DNA of 64,000 bases from Variovorax sp. OK212 (GCF_900112425.1 NZ_FOLP01000004.1:558001-622000); one strand, 5' to 3'; shown: positions 24,567 through 34,801, counted from the first letter of the stretch. Notes: generated from the sequence alone by a model not told the origin. Program-made: numbers and translations.

Positions 24567-27254
24567 ATGAGTGAAATCAGCCGCACCGCCCTTTTCGGAA
24601 AACTCAACGCGCTGGCCTACAAGGCCATCGAAGGCGCCACGGTGTTCTGCAAGATGCGGGGCAATCCGTACGTGGAACTGGAGCACTGGTTCGCCCAGCT
24701 GCTGCAGGCGCAGGACTCCGACCTGCACCGCGTGATCCAGCACTACGGGCTGGACATGTCGGTGATCGCCAAGGACATGACCGCCGCGCTCGACCGCCTG
24801 CCGCGCGGCGCCACCGCCATCAGCGACTTCTCGCCGCACATCGAGAACGCCATCGAGCGCGCGTGGACCTACGCCACGCTGCAGTTCGGCGAGGCGCAGG
24901 TGCGCACCGGCTACCTGCTGGTGGGCATGCTGAAGACGCAGAGCCTGCGCAACCCGCTGTTCGGTCTGTCGAAGCAGTTCGAGAAGGTCAAGGTCGAGGA
25001 CCTGGCCGACAACTTCGCCAGGATCTGCGACGCCTCGCCCGAAGCGCAGATGCGCGCGCAGGACGGCACCGGCATGGGCAGCGGCGCGCCCGGCGAAGAC
25101 ACGGGCGCGATGGCGCCGGCCGCCATGGGCAAGGGCGACGCGCTGAAGAAATTTGCTGTCGACCTCACGGAGAAGGCCAAGAAGGGAGAGATGGACCCGG
25201 TGACCGGGCGGGACGAGGAAATCCGCCAGATCGTCGACATCCTCATGCGCCGCCGCCAGAACAACCCGCTGCTGACCGGCGAGGCCGGCGTCGGCAAGAC
25301 GGCGGTGGTGGAGGGCTTTGCGCAGCGCCTGGCGCGTGGCGACGTGCCGCCGCAGCTGAAGGACGTGAAGCTGCTCACGCTCGACATCGGCCTGCTGCAG
25401 GCCGGCGCCAGCATGAAGGGCGAGTTCGAGCAGCGCCTGCGCCAGGTGATCGACGAGGTGCAGAGCTCGCCCACGCCCATCATTTTGTTCATCGACGAGA
25501 TCCACACGCTGGTGGGCGCGGGCGGCGCGGCCGGCACCGGCGATGCGGCCAACCTGCTGAAGCCGGCGCTGGCACGCGGCAACCTGCGCACCATCGGCGC
25601 CACCACCTGGGCCGAGTACAAGAAGTACATCGAGAAAGACCCGGCGCTCACCCGCCGCTTCCAGGTGGTGCAGGTGCCCGAGCCCGACGAGACCAAGGCC
25701 ATCCTGATGCTGCGCGGCGTGGCCAGCGTGCTGGAGAAGCACCACCGCGTGCAACTGCTCGACGAGGCGATCGAAGCGGCCGTGAAGCTGAGCCACCGCT
25801 ACATTCCCGCGCGCCAGTTGCCCGACAAGGCCGTGAGCCTGCTCGACACGGCCTGCGCGCGCGTGGCCGTGTCGCAGCACGCCACGCCGCCCGAAGTGGA
25901 AGACTGCATGCGCCGCATCGAGGGGCTCACGGTCGAGCAGGAAATCATCGGGCGCGAGGAAGCCATCGGCATCGACGTGACCAAGCGCGCGGCGCAGGTG
26001 GCGGTGCTGCTGGCCGAGTCGAACGTGCAGCTCGAGGCGCTCAACGCGCGCTGGAAGGAAGAGAAGGGCCTGGTCGATCGCCTGCTCGAACTGCGCGCGC
26101 AACTGCGCAAGGGCAGCCAGCCGGTCGACAAGGAGGCGCCGCCCGCCACCGAGGCTTCGCCCGACCGCGCGGCCCTGCTCGCGGAGCTGCACGAACTGCA
26201 GGCCAGGATCCACGCGGTGCAGGGCGAGTCGCCGCTGATCCTGCCGTCGGTCGACGAGCAGGCCGTGGCCTCGGTCGTGGCCGACTGGACGGGCATTCCG
26301 GTCGGGCGCATGGTGAAGAACGAGGTCGAGGCGGTGCTCAAGCTCGCCGACACGCTCAACCAGCGCGTGATCGGCCAGAAGCACGGGCTGGAGATGATCG
26401 CGCGGCGCATCCAGACCTCGCGTGCGCGGCTGGACAACCCGCAAAAGCCCATCGGCGTGTTCATGCTGTGCGGTACCTCGGGCGTGGGCAAGACCGAGAC
26501 CGCGCTGGCACTGGCCGAGGCGCTGTACGGCGGCGAGCAGAACATCATCACCATCAACATGAGCGAGTTCCAGGAGGCACACACCGTCTCCACGCTCAAG
26601 GGCGCGCCGCCGGGCTACGTGGGCTACGGCGAGGGCGGCATCCTGACCGAGGCGGTGCGCCGCCGGCCCTACAGCGTGGTGCTGCTCGACGAGGTCGAGA
26701 AGGCGCACCCCGACGTGCACGAGATCTTCTTCCAGGTGTTCGACAAGGGCTGGATGGAAGACGGCGAGGGCCGCATGATCGACTTCAAGAACACCATCAT
26801 CCTGCTGACCACCAACGCCGGCAGCGAGCTGGTGATGAGCATGTGCCGCGACCCTGAGCTGCTGCCCGACTCCAACGCGCTGGCCGACGCGCTGAAGGCG
26901 CCGCTCATGAAGGTGTTCCCGCCGGCGCTGCTGGGCCGCATCGTGACCATTCCCTACTACCCGCTGTCGCCGGACATGATGAAGAAGATCGTGCGGCTGC
27001 AGCTGGGCCGCATCAAGAAGCGCGTGGAGACCAACCACGGCGTGCCCTTCGAGTACAGCGACGCGGTGGTCGACCAGGTGGTGGCGCGCTGCCAGGACCC
27101 GGAATCGGGCGGCCGCGTGATCGACGCGATCCTGACCAACACCGTGCTGCCGACGATCTCCGTCGAGTACCTGCAGCGCCTGGCGTCGGGCGGAGAAATC
27201 CGCCGCGTGGCGCTGGACGTGAAGGACGCGGACTTCACCTACGCGTTCGACTGA
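24567..27254 (+). CDS. tssH: T6SS ATPase ClpV (TssH)
   Basis: An 895-residue AAA+ unfoldase that disassembles the contracted TssBC sheath. It has an N-terminal Clp repeat domain (about 1-160), a first ATPase domain with GEAGVGKT near 238 and FIDEIHTLVGAG, a ClpB-type middle region, and a second ATPase domain with GTSGVGKT near 636 and VLLDEVEKAHPDV. Length and order are standard for ClpV. A GGAG ribosome site precedes the ATG. It closes the structural gene run; vgrG starts 82 bases later. Confidence 0.97.
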   Translation: MSEISRTALFGKLNALAYKAIEGATVFCKMRGNPYVELEHWFAQLLQAQDSDLHRVIQHYGLDMSVIAKDMTAALDRLPRGATAISDFSPHIENAIERAWTYATLQFGEAQVRTGYLLVGMLKTQSLRNPLFGLSKQFEKVKVEDLADNFARICDASPEAQMRAQDGTGMGSGAPGEDTGAMAPAAMGKGDALKKFAVDLTEKAKKGEMDPVTGRDEEIRQIVDILMRRRQNNPLLTGEAGVGKTAVVEGFAQRLARGDVPPQLKDVKLLTLDIGLLQAGASMKGEFEQRLRQVIDEVQSSPTPIILFIDEIHTLVGAGGAAGTGDAANLLKPALARGNLRTIGATTWAEYKKYIEKDPALTRRFQVVQVPEPDETKAILMLRGVASVLEKHHRVQLLDEAIEAAVKLSHRYIPARQLPDKAVSLLDTACARVAVSQHATPPEVEDCMRRIEGLTVEQEIIGREEAIGIDVTKRAAQVAVLLAESNVQLEALNARWKEEKGLVDRLLELRAQLRKGSQPVDKEAPPATEASPDRAALLAELHELQARIHAVQGESPLILPSVDEQAVASVVADWTGIPVGRMVKNEVEAVLKLADTLNQRVIGQKHGLEMIARRIQTSRARLDNPQKPIGVFMLCGTSGVGKTETALALAEALYGGEQNIITINMSEFQEAHTVSTLKGAPPGYVGYGEGGILTEAVRRRPYSVVLLDEVEKAHPDVHEIFFQVFDKGWMEDGEGRMIDFKNTIILLTTNAGSELVMSMCRDPELLPDSNALADALKAPLMKVFPPALLGRIVTIPYYPLSPDMMKKIVRLQLGRIKKRVETNHGVPFEYSDAVVDQVVARCQDPESGGRVIDAILTNTVLPTISVEYLQRLASGGEIRRVALDVKDADFTYAFD

Positions 27255-27336
27255 CACGGGCGCGAGCCCTTGCTTTCGCGTCGAACCACAAACCCCACAA
27301 CACCCCGAACGCCTGACGAACTGAGAAGAAGAAAAG

Positions 27337-30300
27337 ATGGCCGACCACGAGTTCCGCATCGAGAGCGATTCCCCCGCCAAGGACGACCTGATGTTCTGGC
27401 GCATCGTGGGGCACGAGGCGCTGGCGCGTGCGTCGGCCTACGAGCTCACGGTGCTGTCGAAGAACAAGGCGCTCGACGCCAAGGACATCCTCGGTCATGC
27501 GTTCGACGTGGTCATCGAGTTCCAGGACGCCGACGGCGGCAAGCACGAGCGGCACTGCCAGGGCCATGCGGTGCGTTTCGTGCGCGCAGGGCACATGGGC
27601 CGCCACCACGAATACCGCATCACGCTGCGCTCGTGGTTCTGGCTGCTCACCAAGCGCGCCAACTCGCGCATCCTGCAGGAGAAGAAGGTGCTCGAGGTGC
27701 TCGACGCGGTGTTCGAGGACAGCCCGATCAAGCGCTTCAAGAAGACCAAGGCCGACAACGTCATCGGCACGCACAACCCGCGCCGCTACTGCGTGCAGCA
27801 CCAGGAAAGCGACTACGGCTTCCTGTCGCGGCTGCTGGAGGACGAGGGCATCTATTACTGGTTCGACGCGCACGACGCGCCCGGCACCATGCACCTGTCG
27901 GACGCCAGCGACATGGCGCACGACAAGCTGCCCGCCGCCGACACGCTGCGCCACATGGCCGCCAATGCGTCGGAGCCGCGCTTCAACGAGGTCTCGCGCT
28001 GGGTGAGCGGGCGGCAGTTCGACACCGGCAGGCACGCGTCGCGCGACAGCGACTTCAAGGCCATCAAGAAGAAGCTGGGCGCGGACATGGACGCGTCGGA
28101 CGACCACGAGCTGGCCAACCTCGAGATGTTCGAGTTCCCCGGCGGCTATTTCACCGGCGACGACGGCGAGACCCGCGCCAAGCTGCGCGGCGAGGAACTC
28201 GGCGCACGCCGCGACCGCCACTGGGCCGTGACCCCGTGGCCCGACGTGACGGCCGGGCGCAGCTTCAAGTTCGAGGGCGACCCCGCCGGCACGCGCAACG
28301 GCGACTACGTGATCGCGGCCTGCACCTTCATCGCCAGCCACCGCGGCTACGAAGGCGTGAGCGCCGGCGCCGCGGCGCGGCCCGTGCAGCAGGCGCTGGC
28401 CGACGTGCTGCGCGACGACGCGGTGAACGCCGACACGCTGCCGGTGCTCGAGGAGCTCATGGCCGCCACGCCCGCGCTGGCCGCCGCGCAGGCCGGCAGC
28501 AGCGTCTTCCTGCTCACCGTGATGCCGGCTGAGCGCCTGTTCCGCGCGCCGCGCCTCACGCCGCGCGTGACCATGCCGGGCCCGCAGACCGCCATCGTGG
28601 TCGGCCCCAAGGGCGACGAGCTGCACGTGGACGACCTGGGCCGCGTGAAGGTGCACTTTCACTGGGACCGCTACGACGAGAGCAACGAGAAGTCGACCTG
28701 CTGGGTGCGCGTGTCGCAGCCGTGGGGCGGCAAGGGCTGGGGCGGGTACTTCATTCCGCGCATCGGGCAGGAGGTGATCGTCGACTTCCTGAACGGCGAC
28801 CCCGACCGCCCGATCATCGTGGGGCGCGTGTACAACGACGAGCAGCCCATTCCCTACAAGTCGCCCACGCAGAGCGGCTTCAAGACCCGCTCCACGCCCG
28901 GCGGCGGTCCCGCGAACTACAACGAGATCATGTTCGAGGACAAGAAGGGCGAGGAGAACATCAACATCCACGCCGAGCTCGACATGAGCCGCAGCGTGGA
29001 GCGCGACGACGGCACCACGGTGGACCGCGACCAGAGCGTCACCGTCAAGCGCGACCAGGCCAACCACGTGGACCGCGACCGCAAGAGCACGGTGACGCGC
29101 AACGACACCAACATGGTGGTGGTCGACCAGAAGAACACCGTCAAGGGCAAGCAGAACAACCAGGTGGTGGGCAACCGCGACAGCTTCGTCGACAGCAACG
29201 ATTCGCTGAAGGTGAAGGGCACCAGCACGCACGAGGTGGTGGGCGCGCGCAGCGACATCTCGCGCGCCGGCGAAACCCGCAGCGTGACCGGCAACCAGAC
29301 CATCACCGTGAGCGGCAGCCTGACCTACAAGGCCGCCAAGATGAGCTTCGAGGCCGCGCACATCGACTGGATGGTGACGGGCGCGAGCTCGAAGTACATC
29401 ACCGTGCCCACCGGCCCGCTGCACCTGATGGCCAACAAGATCAAGCTGATGAGCAACACCGGCATCCAGATGATGGCGGTGGGCAACATCGACGCGACCT
29501 CCATCGGCTCCAACACCACGGTGCTCGGCCCGAACTCGAGCGGCTACATCGGCATCAACAGCGAGGCCAATCTGGGCATCAGCCGGTCGACCTTCATGGG
29601 CATGTCCGTGGACAGCGCGCTTGCGCTGAGCATGTCGAACTTTGTCGGCGTGCAGATCGAGAACACGCTGGCCGTCAAGCTGGTCGGCGTGGCCGGGCTG
29701 GAGTACGAGGCCTCGCCCCAGGCGGTGGAAGCGCACGCGCTGAAGACCTTCATCCCCGGTGCCGGAGGCGGCGGAGCGGGCGCGGCCTCCGCGGGCGCGG
29801 CGCTGGGCGCGGTCGCCGGCGCGGGCAGTGCCTTCGTGGACATCAATGCCACGCTGGACCAGTACGCGGGGGCCGAGGAGCAGCTGACGATCGCGGCCGC
29901 CGAGGCCAAGGCGGCCGGGCTGCCCGGCCTGGAAGGGCGGTTGTCGAGCCTGGCGCTCATCGCCCGCATGCGCAAGAACCAGGGAATCATGGGCGCGGTG
30001 CCCGTGCTCGGCACCGGGCTGGAGGTGTTCCTCGAGGTGTTCTCCGGCGGCGAGTCGCAGGGAAGCGATGCGCTGGCCAAGGACCAGTCGCGCAACGCGG
30101 ACGACTCGGCCGCCGCGCCGCCGCCGAAGAAGGGCGAGATCGAGCCGACGCAGGCCTGGCAGCCACCGGCCGATGGCGGCGGCGCGGGAGGGGCCGGCGG
30201 GGATTCGGGCGGCGCGCCGGCCGGGTCCGGTGGTTCCAGCGGTGGAAGCGGGGGCGGAAGTGGAGGAAGTGGGGGTGGCGGCGCCGGTGGCGCGGGCGGA

Positions 30301-30402
30301 GATGGCGGTGGCAGTGGCGGTAGCGGCGGTAGCGGCGGCAGTTCGGGCGGAGGCTCGAGCGGCGCTGGCGGCGCTGGCGGTGGTTCTGGCGGCGGCATTT
30401 GA
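27337..30402 (+). CDS. vgrG: VgrG spike protein (TssI) with extended C-terminus
   Basis: A 1021-residue VgrG. The N-terminal gp27/gp5-like core spans about residues 1-530 (DEGIYYWFDA, LGRVKVHFHWDRYD, WGGYFIPRIGQEVIVDFLNGDPDRP). A repetitive beta-helix follows (about 540-750; VERDDGTTVDRDQS and similar). Beyond residue ~807 lies an extension: an Ala/Gly-rich hydrophobic segment, a helical part (LEGRLSSLALIARMRKN) and a Gly/Ser-rich tail of ~70 residues. The extension has no toxin motif I recognise; it could dock a tip or cargo. The core is nearly identical to the second VgrG at 35291, while the C-terminal parts differ. Confidence 0.94.
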   Translation: MADHEFRIESDSPAKDDLMFWRIVGHEALARASAYELTVLSKNKALDAKDILGHAFDVVIEFQDADGGKHERHCQGHAVRFVRAGHMGRHHEYRITLRSWFWLLTKRANSRILQEKKVLEVLDAVFEDSPIKRFKKTKADNVIGTHNPRRYCVQHQESDYGFLSRLLEDEGIYYWFDAHDAPGTMHLSDASDMAHDKLPAADTLRHMAANASEPRFNEVSRWVSGRQFDTGRHASRDSDFKAIKKKLGADMDASDDHELANLEMFEFPGGYFTGDDGETRAKLRGEELGARRDRHWAVTPWPDVTAGRSFKFEGDPAGTRNGDYVIAACTFIASHRGYEGVSAGAAARPVQQALADVLRDDAVNADTLPVLEELMAATPALAAAQAGSSVFLLTVMPAERLFRAPRLTPRVTMPGPQTAIVVGPKGDELHVDDLGRVKVHFHWDRYDESNEKSTCWVRVSQPWGGKGWGGYFIPRIGQEVIVDFLNGDPDRPIIVGRVYNDEQPIPYKSPTQSGFKTRSTPGGGPANYNEIMFEDKKGEENINIHAELDMSRSVERDDGTTVDRDQSVTVKRDQANHVDRDRKSTVTRNDTNMVVVDQKNTVKGKQNNQVVGNRDSFVDSNDSLKVKGTSTHEVVGARSDISRAGETRSVTGNQTITVSGSLTYKAAKMSFEAAHIDWMVTGASSKYITVPTGPLHLMANKIKLMSNTGIQMMAVGNIDATSIGSNTTVLGPNSSGYIGINSEANLGISRSTFMGMSVDSALALSMSNFVGVQIENTLAVKLVGVAGLEYEASPQAVEAHALKTFIPGAGGGGAGAASAGAALGAVAGAGSAFVDINATLDQYAGAEEQLTIAAAEAKAAGLPGLEGRLSSLALIARMRKNQGIMGAVPVLGTGLEVFLEVFSGGESQGSDALAKDQSRNADDSAAAPPPKKGEIEPTQAWQPPADGGGAGGAGGDSGGAPAGSGGSSGGSGGGSGGSGGGGAGGAGGDGGGSGGSGGSGGSSGGGSSGAGGAGGGSGGGI

Positions 30403-30426
30403 CGGTCACGACATCGCGATCCCGCC

Positions 30427-33018
30427 ATGCAAGTCATCAAACCCCAGGCGCTCGGCCTGTCCACCCGGCCCGTCGAGTTCCGCAAGCGCTTCGGACTCAA
30501 CGTCAGCGCGTACCTGCACCTGCCGTTCGCGCAGGGTGAGCGCGGCTGCCTGTGGGCCGAGCAGTCGATGTGGGGCTTTCTGTCGCAGGAGATGGCGCAG
30601 CCGCTGATCGACGAAGGCGTGGCCAAGCTCACGCCCGAATTCCTCGTGCACGGCAAGGCGTTTCCAACGAAGGAGCGGCCGTCGGCCTGCGCGGTGCGCG
30701 CACGCTTGGGCGACCGCGAAAAGACACTGCTGGTGTTCGGCGACCGCTACTGGGACGGCGACCGGCCGAGCGCGCCGCAGCCCTTCGAAGCCATGCCGCT
30801 CGGCTGGTCCGCTGCCTATGGCGGCGCCGACTTTGCCGGCAACCCCCAGGGCCGCGGCCGCGAGGCGAAGGCCGGCGTGACCTGGCTGCCCAACGTCGAG
30901 CTGCCGGCCGACCGGCTGCTGCGGCCCGACCAGGCCATCGTGCCCGCCGGCTTCGGCGCGCTCGACCTGATGCATCCGCAGCGCGCGCAGTACCGCGGCA
31001 CCTACGACGCCGACTACCTCAGGCAGCACGCGCCCGGCTTCGCGCCCGACACCGACTGGCGCCACTTCAACCTCGCGCAGCCCGACCAGTGGATGGGCGG
31101 CGCGCTCGCCGGCGACGAAGCGTTCGCCTTCGAGAACATGCACCCCGGCAAGCCGTTGGTCGAAGGCCGCCTGCCCGGCATGCGGGTGCGCGTGTTCGCC
31201 GGTTACCGCATGCCCGATGCCGAGCCCAAGATCCGCGAAGTGCCGCTGCGCCTGACCACCGTGTGGTTCTTTCCGCATGCCGAGCGCTGCATCGCGATCT
31301 TCCAGGGGCTGGCGGAGGTCGGCACCGACGACGGCTGCGACGTGCTGAGCCTCATGGGCGCCGTCGAGCGCCTCGGCGAGGCGCGCAGCGACCCGTACTA
31401 CCTCGATGCGGCCGCCAGGCGCGCCGACCCGAAGATGGGCTCGATCTATGCGCTGGTCGACAGCGACCTGCTGCCCGAAGGCGTCTCCACCGCCGACCCG
31501 GACGTCGAGGCCGCGAAGGCGCCCTTCGGCAGCGACAACCTGCAGGCCGAGGGCCAGCGCCGCCGGGCGAAGGCCGACGTCGCGATCGCCCGCGGCAAGG
31601 CCGAGCAGGCGGGCCTGGACCCCGACGCGCTGGGCATCGGCATGCCGCCGCAAGAGAAAGTGCCCACCGGCGACGCGCTGCCGCCGTACCTCGAAAAGCA
31701 GATGAAGCTGGCGCAGGCGCAGCAGTGGGCGGCCGTCGAAGACGCCGTGACCGTGCTCGAGAAAGCCCTTGCGCTGCCGCCCGGAAAAATGGACATCGCG
31801 AAGCTGCAGCACCGCGGCCCGCCCGTCTACCGCGCCGACAAGCACCTGGCCGAGATGCGCGCGCTGGTGGCCATGGGCACCCGCCCGATCGACCTGGCCC
31901 CGCTGCTGCCCAAGCTCTACCAGCTGGAAGACACGCACCGCCAGGGCTACCTCGACACGGCGCACATGCAGCCGCGCGTCGACCCGATGCCGGCCGCCGA
32001 GGCCGCGAAGCTGCGCAGCGAGATGGCGCGCGCCGTGCCGGCCGGCATCCGCCTGTTCGCGGGCATCGACTTCACGGGCGCCGACCTCTCGGGCCTCGAC
32101 CTGCGCGAGGTGAATTTCGAAGGCGCCTGGCTCGAGGGCGCCGACCTGCGCAATGCCAACCTCTCGGGCGCCAACCTCTGCAGCGCGGTGCTGGCGCATG
32201 CCCGGCTCGACGGCGCGATCGCCATCGGCGCGAAGTTCTGCAAGGCCAACCTCGGCAAGGCGGCGCTGGCCGGCGCCGTGTTCGACGACGCCGACCTCTC
32301 GGGGGCCACGCTCATGGGCTGTGCCTTCGCCGGCACCCAGATGCGCCGCGCCGTGTTCACCGGCGCCAACCTGCTGGAGACCACCTGGGGCCGTGCCGAC
32401 TGGCAGGGCGCGAAGCTGGCGGGCCTGGTCTTCCACAAGCGCGACCTGCGGGGCATGCGCCTGCCCGAGGCCGACCTGTCGGGCGCCACGTTCCTGGAAT
32501 GCGACCTGTCGGGCGTCGACCTGCACGGCGCAACGCTCGAGAGCGCGACCTTCATCACCGCCAACCTCGACGGCGCCGACCTGAAGATGGCGCGCTGCGC
32601 CGGCGCCGTGGCGGTGCAGAACACGCACATGGCCAATGCCGACCTGAGCGGCGCCGACCTGCGCCGCTTCAACTTCGGCGCCAGCGACCTGCGCTGCGCG
32701 AAGATGGTCCGCGCGACGCTCGACGGCGCCAACCTCGGCGAGGTGCGGCTCGAAGGCGCGGACCTGCGGCTCGCGAGCGCCAAGGGCGCCTTGATGCGCA
32801 TGAGCCGTTGCGCCGGCGCGCTGCTGTCCGGCGTGAACTTCAGCGACGCCGTGCTGCAGAAGGCCGACCTGCGCGGTGCCGACCTGCGCCGCAGCAACCT
32901 CTTCGGCGCCGACCTCGGCCGCGTGCGGCTGGACGGCGACACCCTGTTCGACGGGGCGCTGCTCAAGCGCGCGCGCACCTGGCCCCGCCTCACGCCCGAA
33001 CAGCAGGCCGCGCCGTGA
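30427..33018 (+). CDS. DUF2169 and pentapeptide-repeat protein (likely T6SS loading adaptor)
   Basis: An 863-residue protein. The N-terminal DUF2169 domain runs to about residue 300 (PLGWSAAYGGADFAGNP, DTDWRHFNLAQPDQW). A linker of ~220 residues follows, and from about residue 535 a long right-handed pentapeptide-repeat array (A(D/N)LxG units such as ADLSGLDLREVNFEGAWLEG). DUF2169 proteins occur beside VgrG and PAAR-like genes and are thought to assist effector or tip loading. The location between vgrG and the DUF4150 tip gene fits this. A 4-base overlap with the next gene suggests co-translation. Confidence 0.88.
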   Translation: MQVIKPQALGLSTRPVEFRKRFGLNVSAYLHLPFAQGERGCLWAEQSMWGFLSQEMAQPLIDEGVAKLTPEFLVHGKAFPTKERPSACAVRARLGDREKTLLVFGDRYWDGDRPSAPQPFEAMPLGWSAAYGGADFAGNPQGRGREAKAGVTWLPNVELPADRLLRPDQAIVPAGFGALDLMHPQRAQYRGTYDADYLRQHAPGFAPDTDWRHFNLAQPDQWMGGALAGDEAFAFENMHPGKPLVEGRLPGMRVRVFAGYRMPDAEPKIREVPLRLTTVWFFPHAERCIAIFQGLAEVGTDDGCDVLSLMGAVERLGEARSDPYYLDAAARRADPKMGSIYALVDSDLLPEGVSTADPDVEAAKAPFGSDNLQAEGQRRRAKADVAIARGKAEQAGLDPDALGIGMPPQEKVPTGDALPPYLEKQMKLAQAQQWAAVEDAVTVLEKALALPPGKMDIAKLQHRGPPVYRADKHLAEMRALVAMGTRPIDLAPLLPKLYQLEDTHRQGYLDTAHMQPRVDPMPAAEAAKLRSEMARAVPAGIRLFAGIDFTGADLSGLDLREVNFEGAWLEGADLRNANLSGANLCSAVLAHARLDGAIAIGAKFCKANLGKAALAGAVFDDADLSGATLMGCAFAGTQMRRAVFTGANLLETTWGRADWQGAKLAGLVFHKRDLRGMRLPEADLSGATFLECDLSGVDLHGATLESATFITANLDGADLKMARCAGAVAVQNTHMANADLSGADLRRFNFGASDLRCAKMVRATLDGANLGEVRLEGADLRLASAKGALMRMSRCAGALLSGVNFSDAVLQKADLRGADLRRSNLFGADLGRVRLDGDTLFDGALLKRARTWPRLTPEQQAAP

Positions 33019-34103
33019 AGCCAACGACCCCGATGACCCCGATGACCCCGATGACACCCGCGCTGCTGACCCTTGCCGTGCAGATGGGCGAGACCCTGCA
33101 CCGGCTCGACCTCGGCAAGGGCCGGTACACCGGCGTGGCGCTCGGCGGCGGCGTGTTCTCGCAGGTGCGCCTGGCCGAAGCCGACCTGCGCAACGCCGAC
33201 CTGCGCGAGACCGTGTTCGACCAATGCGACCTGCGCGGCGCGATCGCCTCGGGCGCCAACCTGCGCAAGGCCGTGTTCAACCGCTGCCAGCTCGACCACG
33301 CCGACCTGCGCCAGGCCAACCTGCACGGCGCCGTCTTCACCGAGTGCGACCTGATGCACGCCCAGCTCGAGAGCGCCGCGCTGACCATGGCCACCGTCAA
33401 CAAGTGCCGGCTCGACCATGCGAACCTGCGCAACGCCCAGCTCGACTCGGCCGTGATCACCCAGTCGGTGCTGCTCGACGTGTGCGCCGACGGCACGTTC
33501 TGGCGCTATGTCACCGTGAACGAATGCGACCTGTCGCACCTGAGCTGGGCCGGCGCGCGCATGCAGCGCAGCGCGTTCTGCAAGACCTCGCTCAAGGGCA
33601 TGTCGTTCGCGGGCCTGGCGCTCGACGGCTGCCAGTTCGCGGGTGCCGACCTGAGCGGCGCCGACTTCAGCGGCGTCGCGCTGCCGCAGTGCAACTTCCA
33701 GGGCGCGAAGCTCGACGGCGCGCGCTTCGCGAAGGCGGTGGCGCCCTCGGCCATCTTCTGCGACGCCACCGGCCAGGGCGTCGACTTCTCGGGCGCGCGC
33801 ATGCGCCAGGCGCTGTTCACGGGCGCGGTGCTGCCCAAGGCCGACTTCTCGGCCTGCGACCTTTACCAGACGCACTTCGCGGGTGCCAGGCTGCGCGGCG
33901 CGAACTTCACCGGCGCCGAGCTGACCTATGCCGACTTTCGCCATGCCGACCTCGACACGGCCGACCTGCGCCGCGCCACCCTGATGCGCACCGTGCTGCA
34001 CGGCGCGAACACCGCCAACGCGCAGATGACCGACCGCGCACGCGCGCTCGAGTCCGACGCCGACCTGGCCGAGTCGGAGCGCTGGCAGCCGCTGGTTGCC
34101 TGA
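33015..34103 (+). CDS. pentapeptide-repeat protein
   Basis: A 362-residue protein composed almost entirely of pentapeptide repeats (ADLRNADLRETVFDQCDLRG and onward), with no DUF2169 domain. The start is a GTG overlapping the previous stop (GTGA). The N-terminus then contains three 9-base direct repeats (ACCCCGATG) encoding Pro-Met-Thr runs, so later ATG codons are also possible starts. It resembles the C-terminal part of its upstream neighbour and may have arisen by duplication of it. Probably an accessory of the first VgrG module; molecular role unknown. Confidence 0.85.
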   Translation: MKPTTPMTPMTPMTPALLTLAVQMGETLHRLDLGKGRYTGVALGGGVFSQVRLAEADLRNADLRETVFDQCDLRGAIASGANLRKAVFNRCQLDHADLRQANLHGAVFTECDLMHAQLESAALTMATVNKCRLDHANLRNAQLDSAVITQSVLLDVCADGTFWRYVTVNECDLSHLSWAGARMQRSAFCKTSLKGMSFAGLALDGCQFAGADLSGADFSGVALPQCNFQGAKLDGARFAKAVAPSAIFCDATGQGVDFSGARMRQALFTGAVLPKADFSACDLYQTHFAGARLRGANFTGAELTYADFRHADLDTADLRRATLMRTVLHGANTANAQMTDRARALESDADLAESERWQPLVA

Positions 34104-34150
34104 ACCCACGCGCGCACGAAACCACGCACGAACACAGAGAGGACCACGCC

Positions 34151-34801
34151 ATGACCAACGAAGCCACACCCAGATCAGCCACCCGCCGGCGCCAGCCCGC
34201 GAAGCCCATCACCGGCGAGTGGTGCGTGGGCATCCTCGGCACCGATGCGCTGGGCGGGCAGGTCGTGGCGAGCGGCGGGCTGCGGCTGCGCGCGCAACGC
34301 GCCGCGAGCTGCCTGCTCGAACCCGCGGCCGGCGACAGCGTGGCCTGCCTGCGCATCGCACCCGCCGAGGTCTGGATCATGGCCGTGCTGCAGCGCGAGG
34401 AGAACACCGCCAACGTCGTCAGCTGCCCCGGCAACCTGCGCATCGCGGTGGACGGCGGCGCGCTCGAACTGCAGGCCGCGCGCGTCGGCCTGCGTGCCGA
34501 CGAACTCGACGTCGCCACGCAGAAGACCCGCGTGGCCACCGACACCGCCGACGTGGTGGGGCGCGAGCTGCACCTGATCGGCACCACCATCAAGGTGGTG
34601 GGCTCGGTGCTGTCGACGGTGATGGAGCGCGTGCAGCACTTCAGCCGCCACTACCTGCGCACCACCGACGGCATCGACCGGGTGGCCGCCACGCACCTCG
34701 AATGCGAGGCGAAGCAGCTGCTGCGCCTGGAAGGCGAGCACACGCTGGTGAACGGCCGCGAGCTCGTCAAGGCGCGCGGCGCGCAGATCCACTTCGGCTG
34801 A
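34151..34801 (+). CDS. DUF3540 protein
   Basis: A 216-residue protein. After a basic N-terminus it shows the DUF3540 pattern: LEPAAGDSVACLRIAPAEVWIMAVLQRE, GNLRIAVDGGALELQAARVGLRADELDV, and a repetitive C-terminus (VMERVQHFSRHYLRTTDGIDRV). The pattern recalls the beta-helix end of VgrG, and the family accompanies DUF2169, pentapeptide and DUF4150 genes in T6SS islands. It may extend or cap the spike; that is inference. GAGAGGA lies upstream of the ATG. Confidence 0.82.
   Translation: MTNEATPRSATRRRQPAKPITGEWCVGILGTDALGGQVVASGGLRLRAQRAASCLLEPAAGDSVACLRIAPAEVWIMAVLQREENTANVVSCPGNLRIAVDGGALELQAARVGLRADELDVATQKTRVATDTADVVGRELHLIGTTIKVVGSVLSTVMERVQHFSRHYLRTTDGIDRVAATHLECEAKQLLRLEGEHTLVNGRELVKARGAQIHFG

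Noticed and set aside
23340..27404. A minus-strand open frame of over 1300 codons antisense to tssF, tssG and tssH.
   Set aside because: It is a high-GC shadow frame, rich in His/Ala/Arg/Gln, opposite clearly conserved genes.
30170..30400. GGC/GGT-rich microsatellite-like stretch.
   Set aside because: It is the in-frame Gly/Ser-rich tail of VgrG copy one, reported with that gene.
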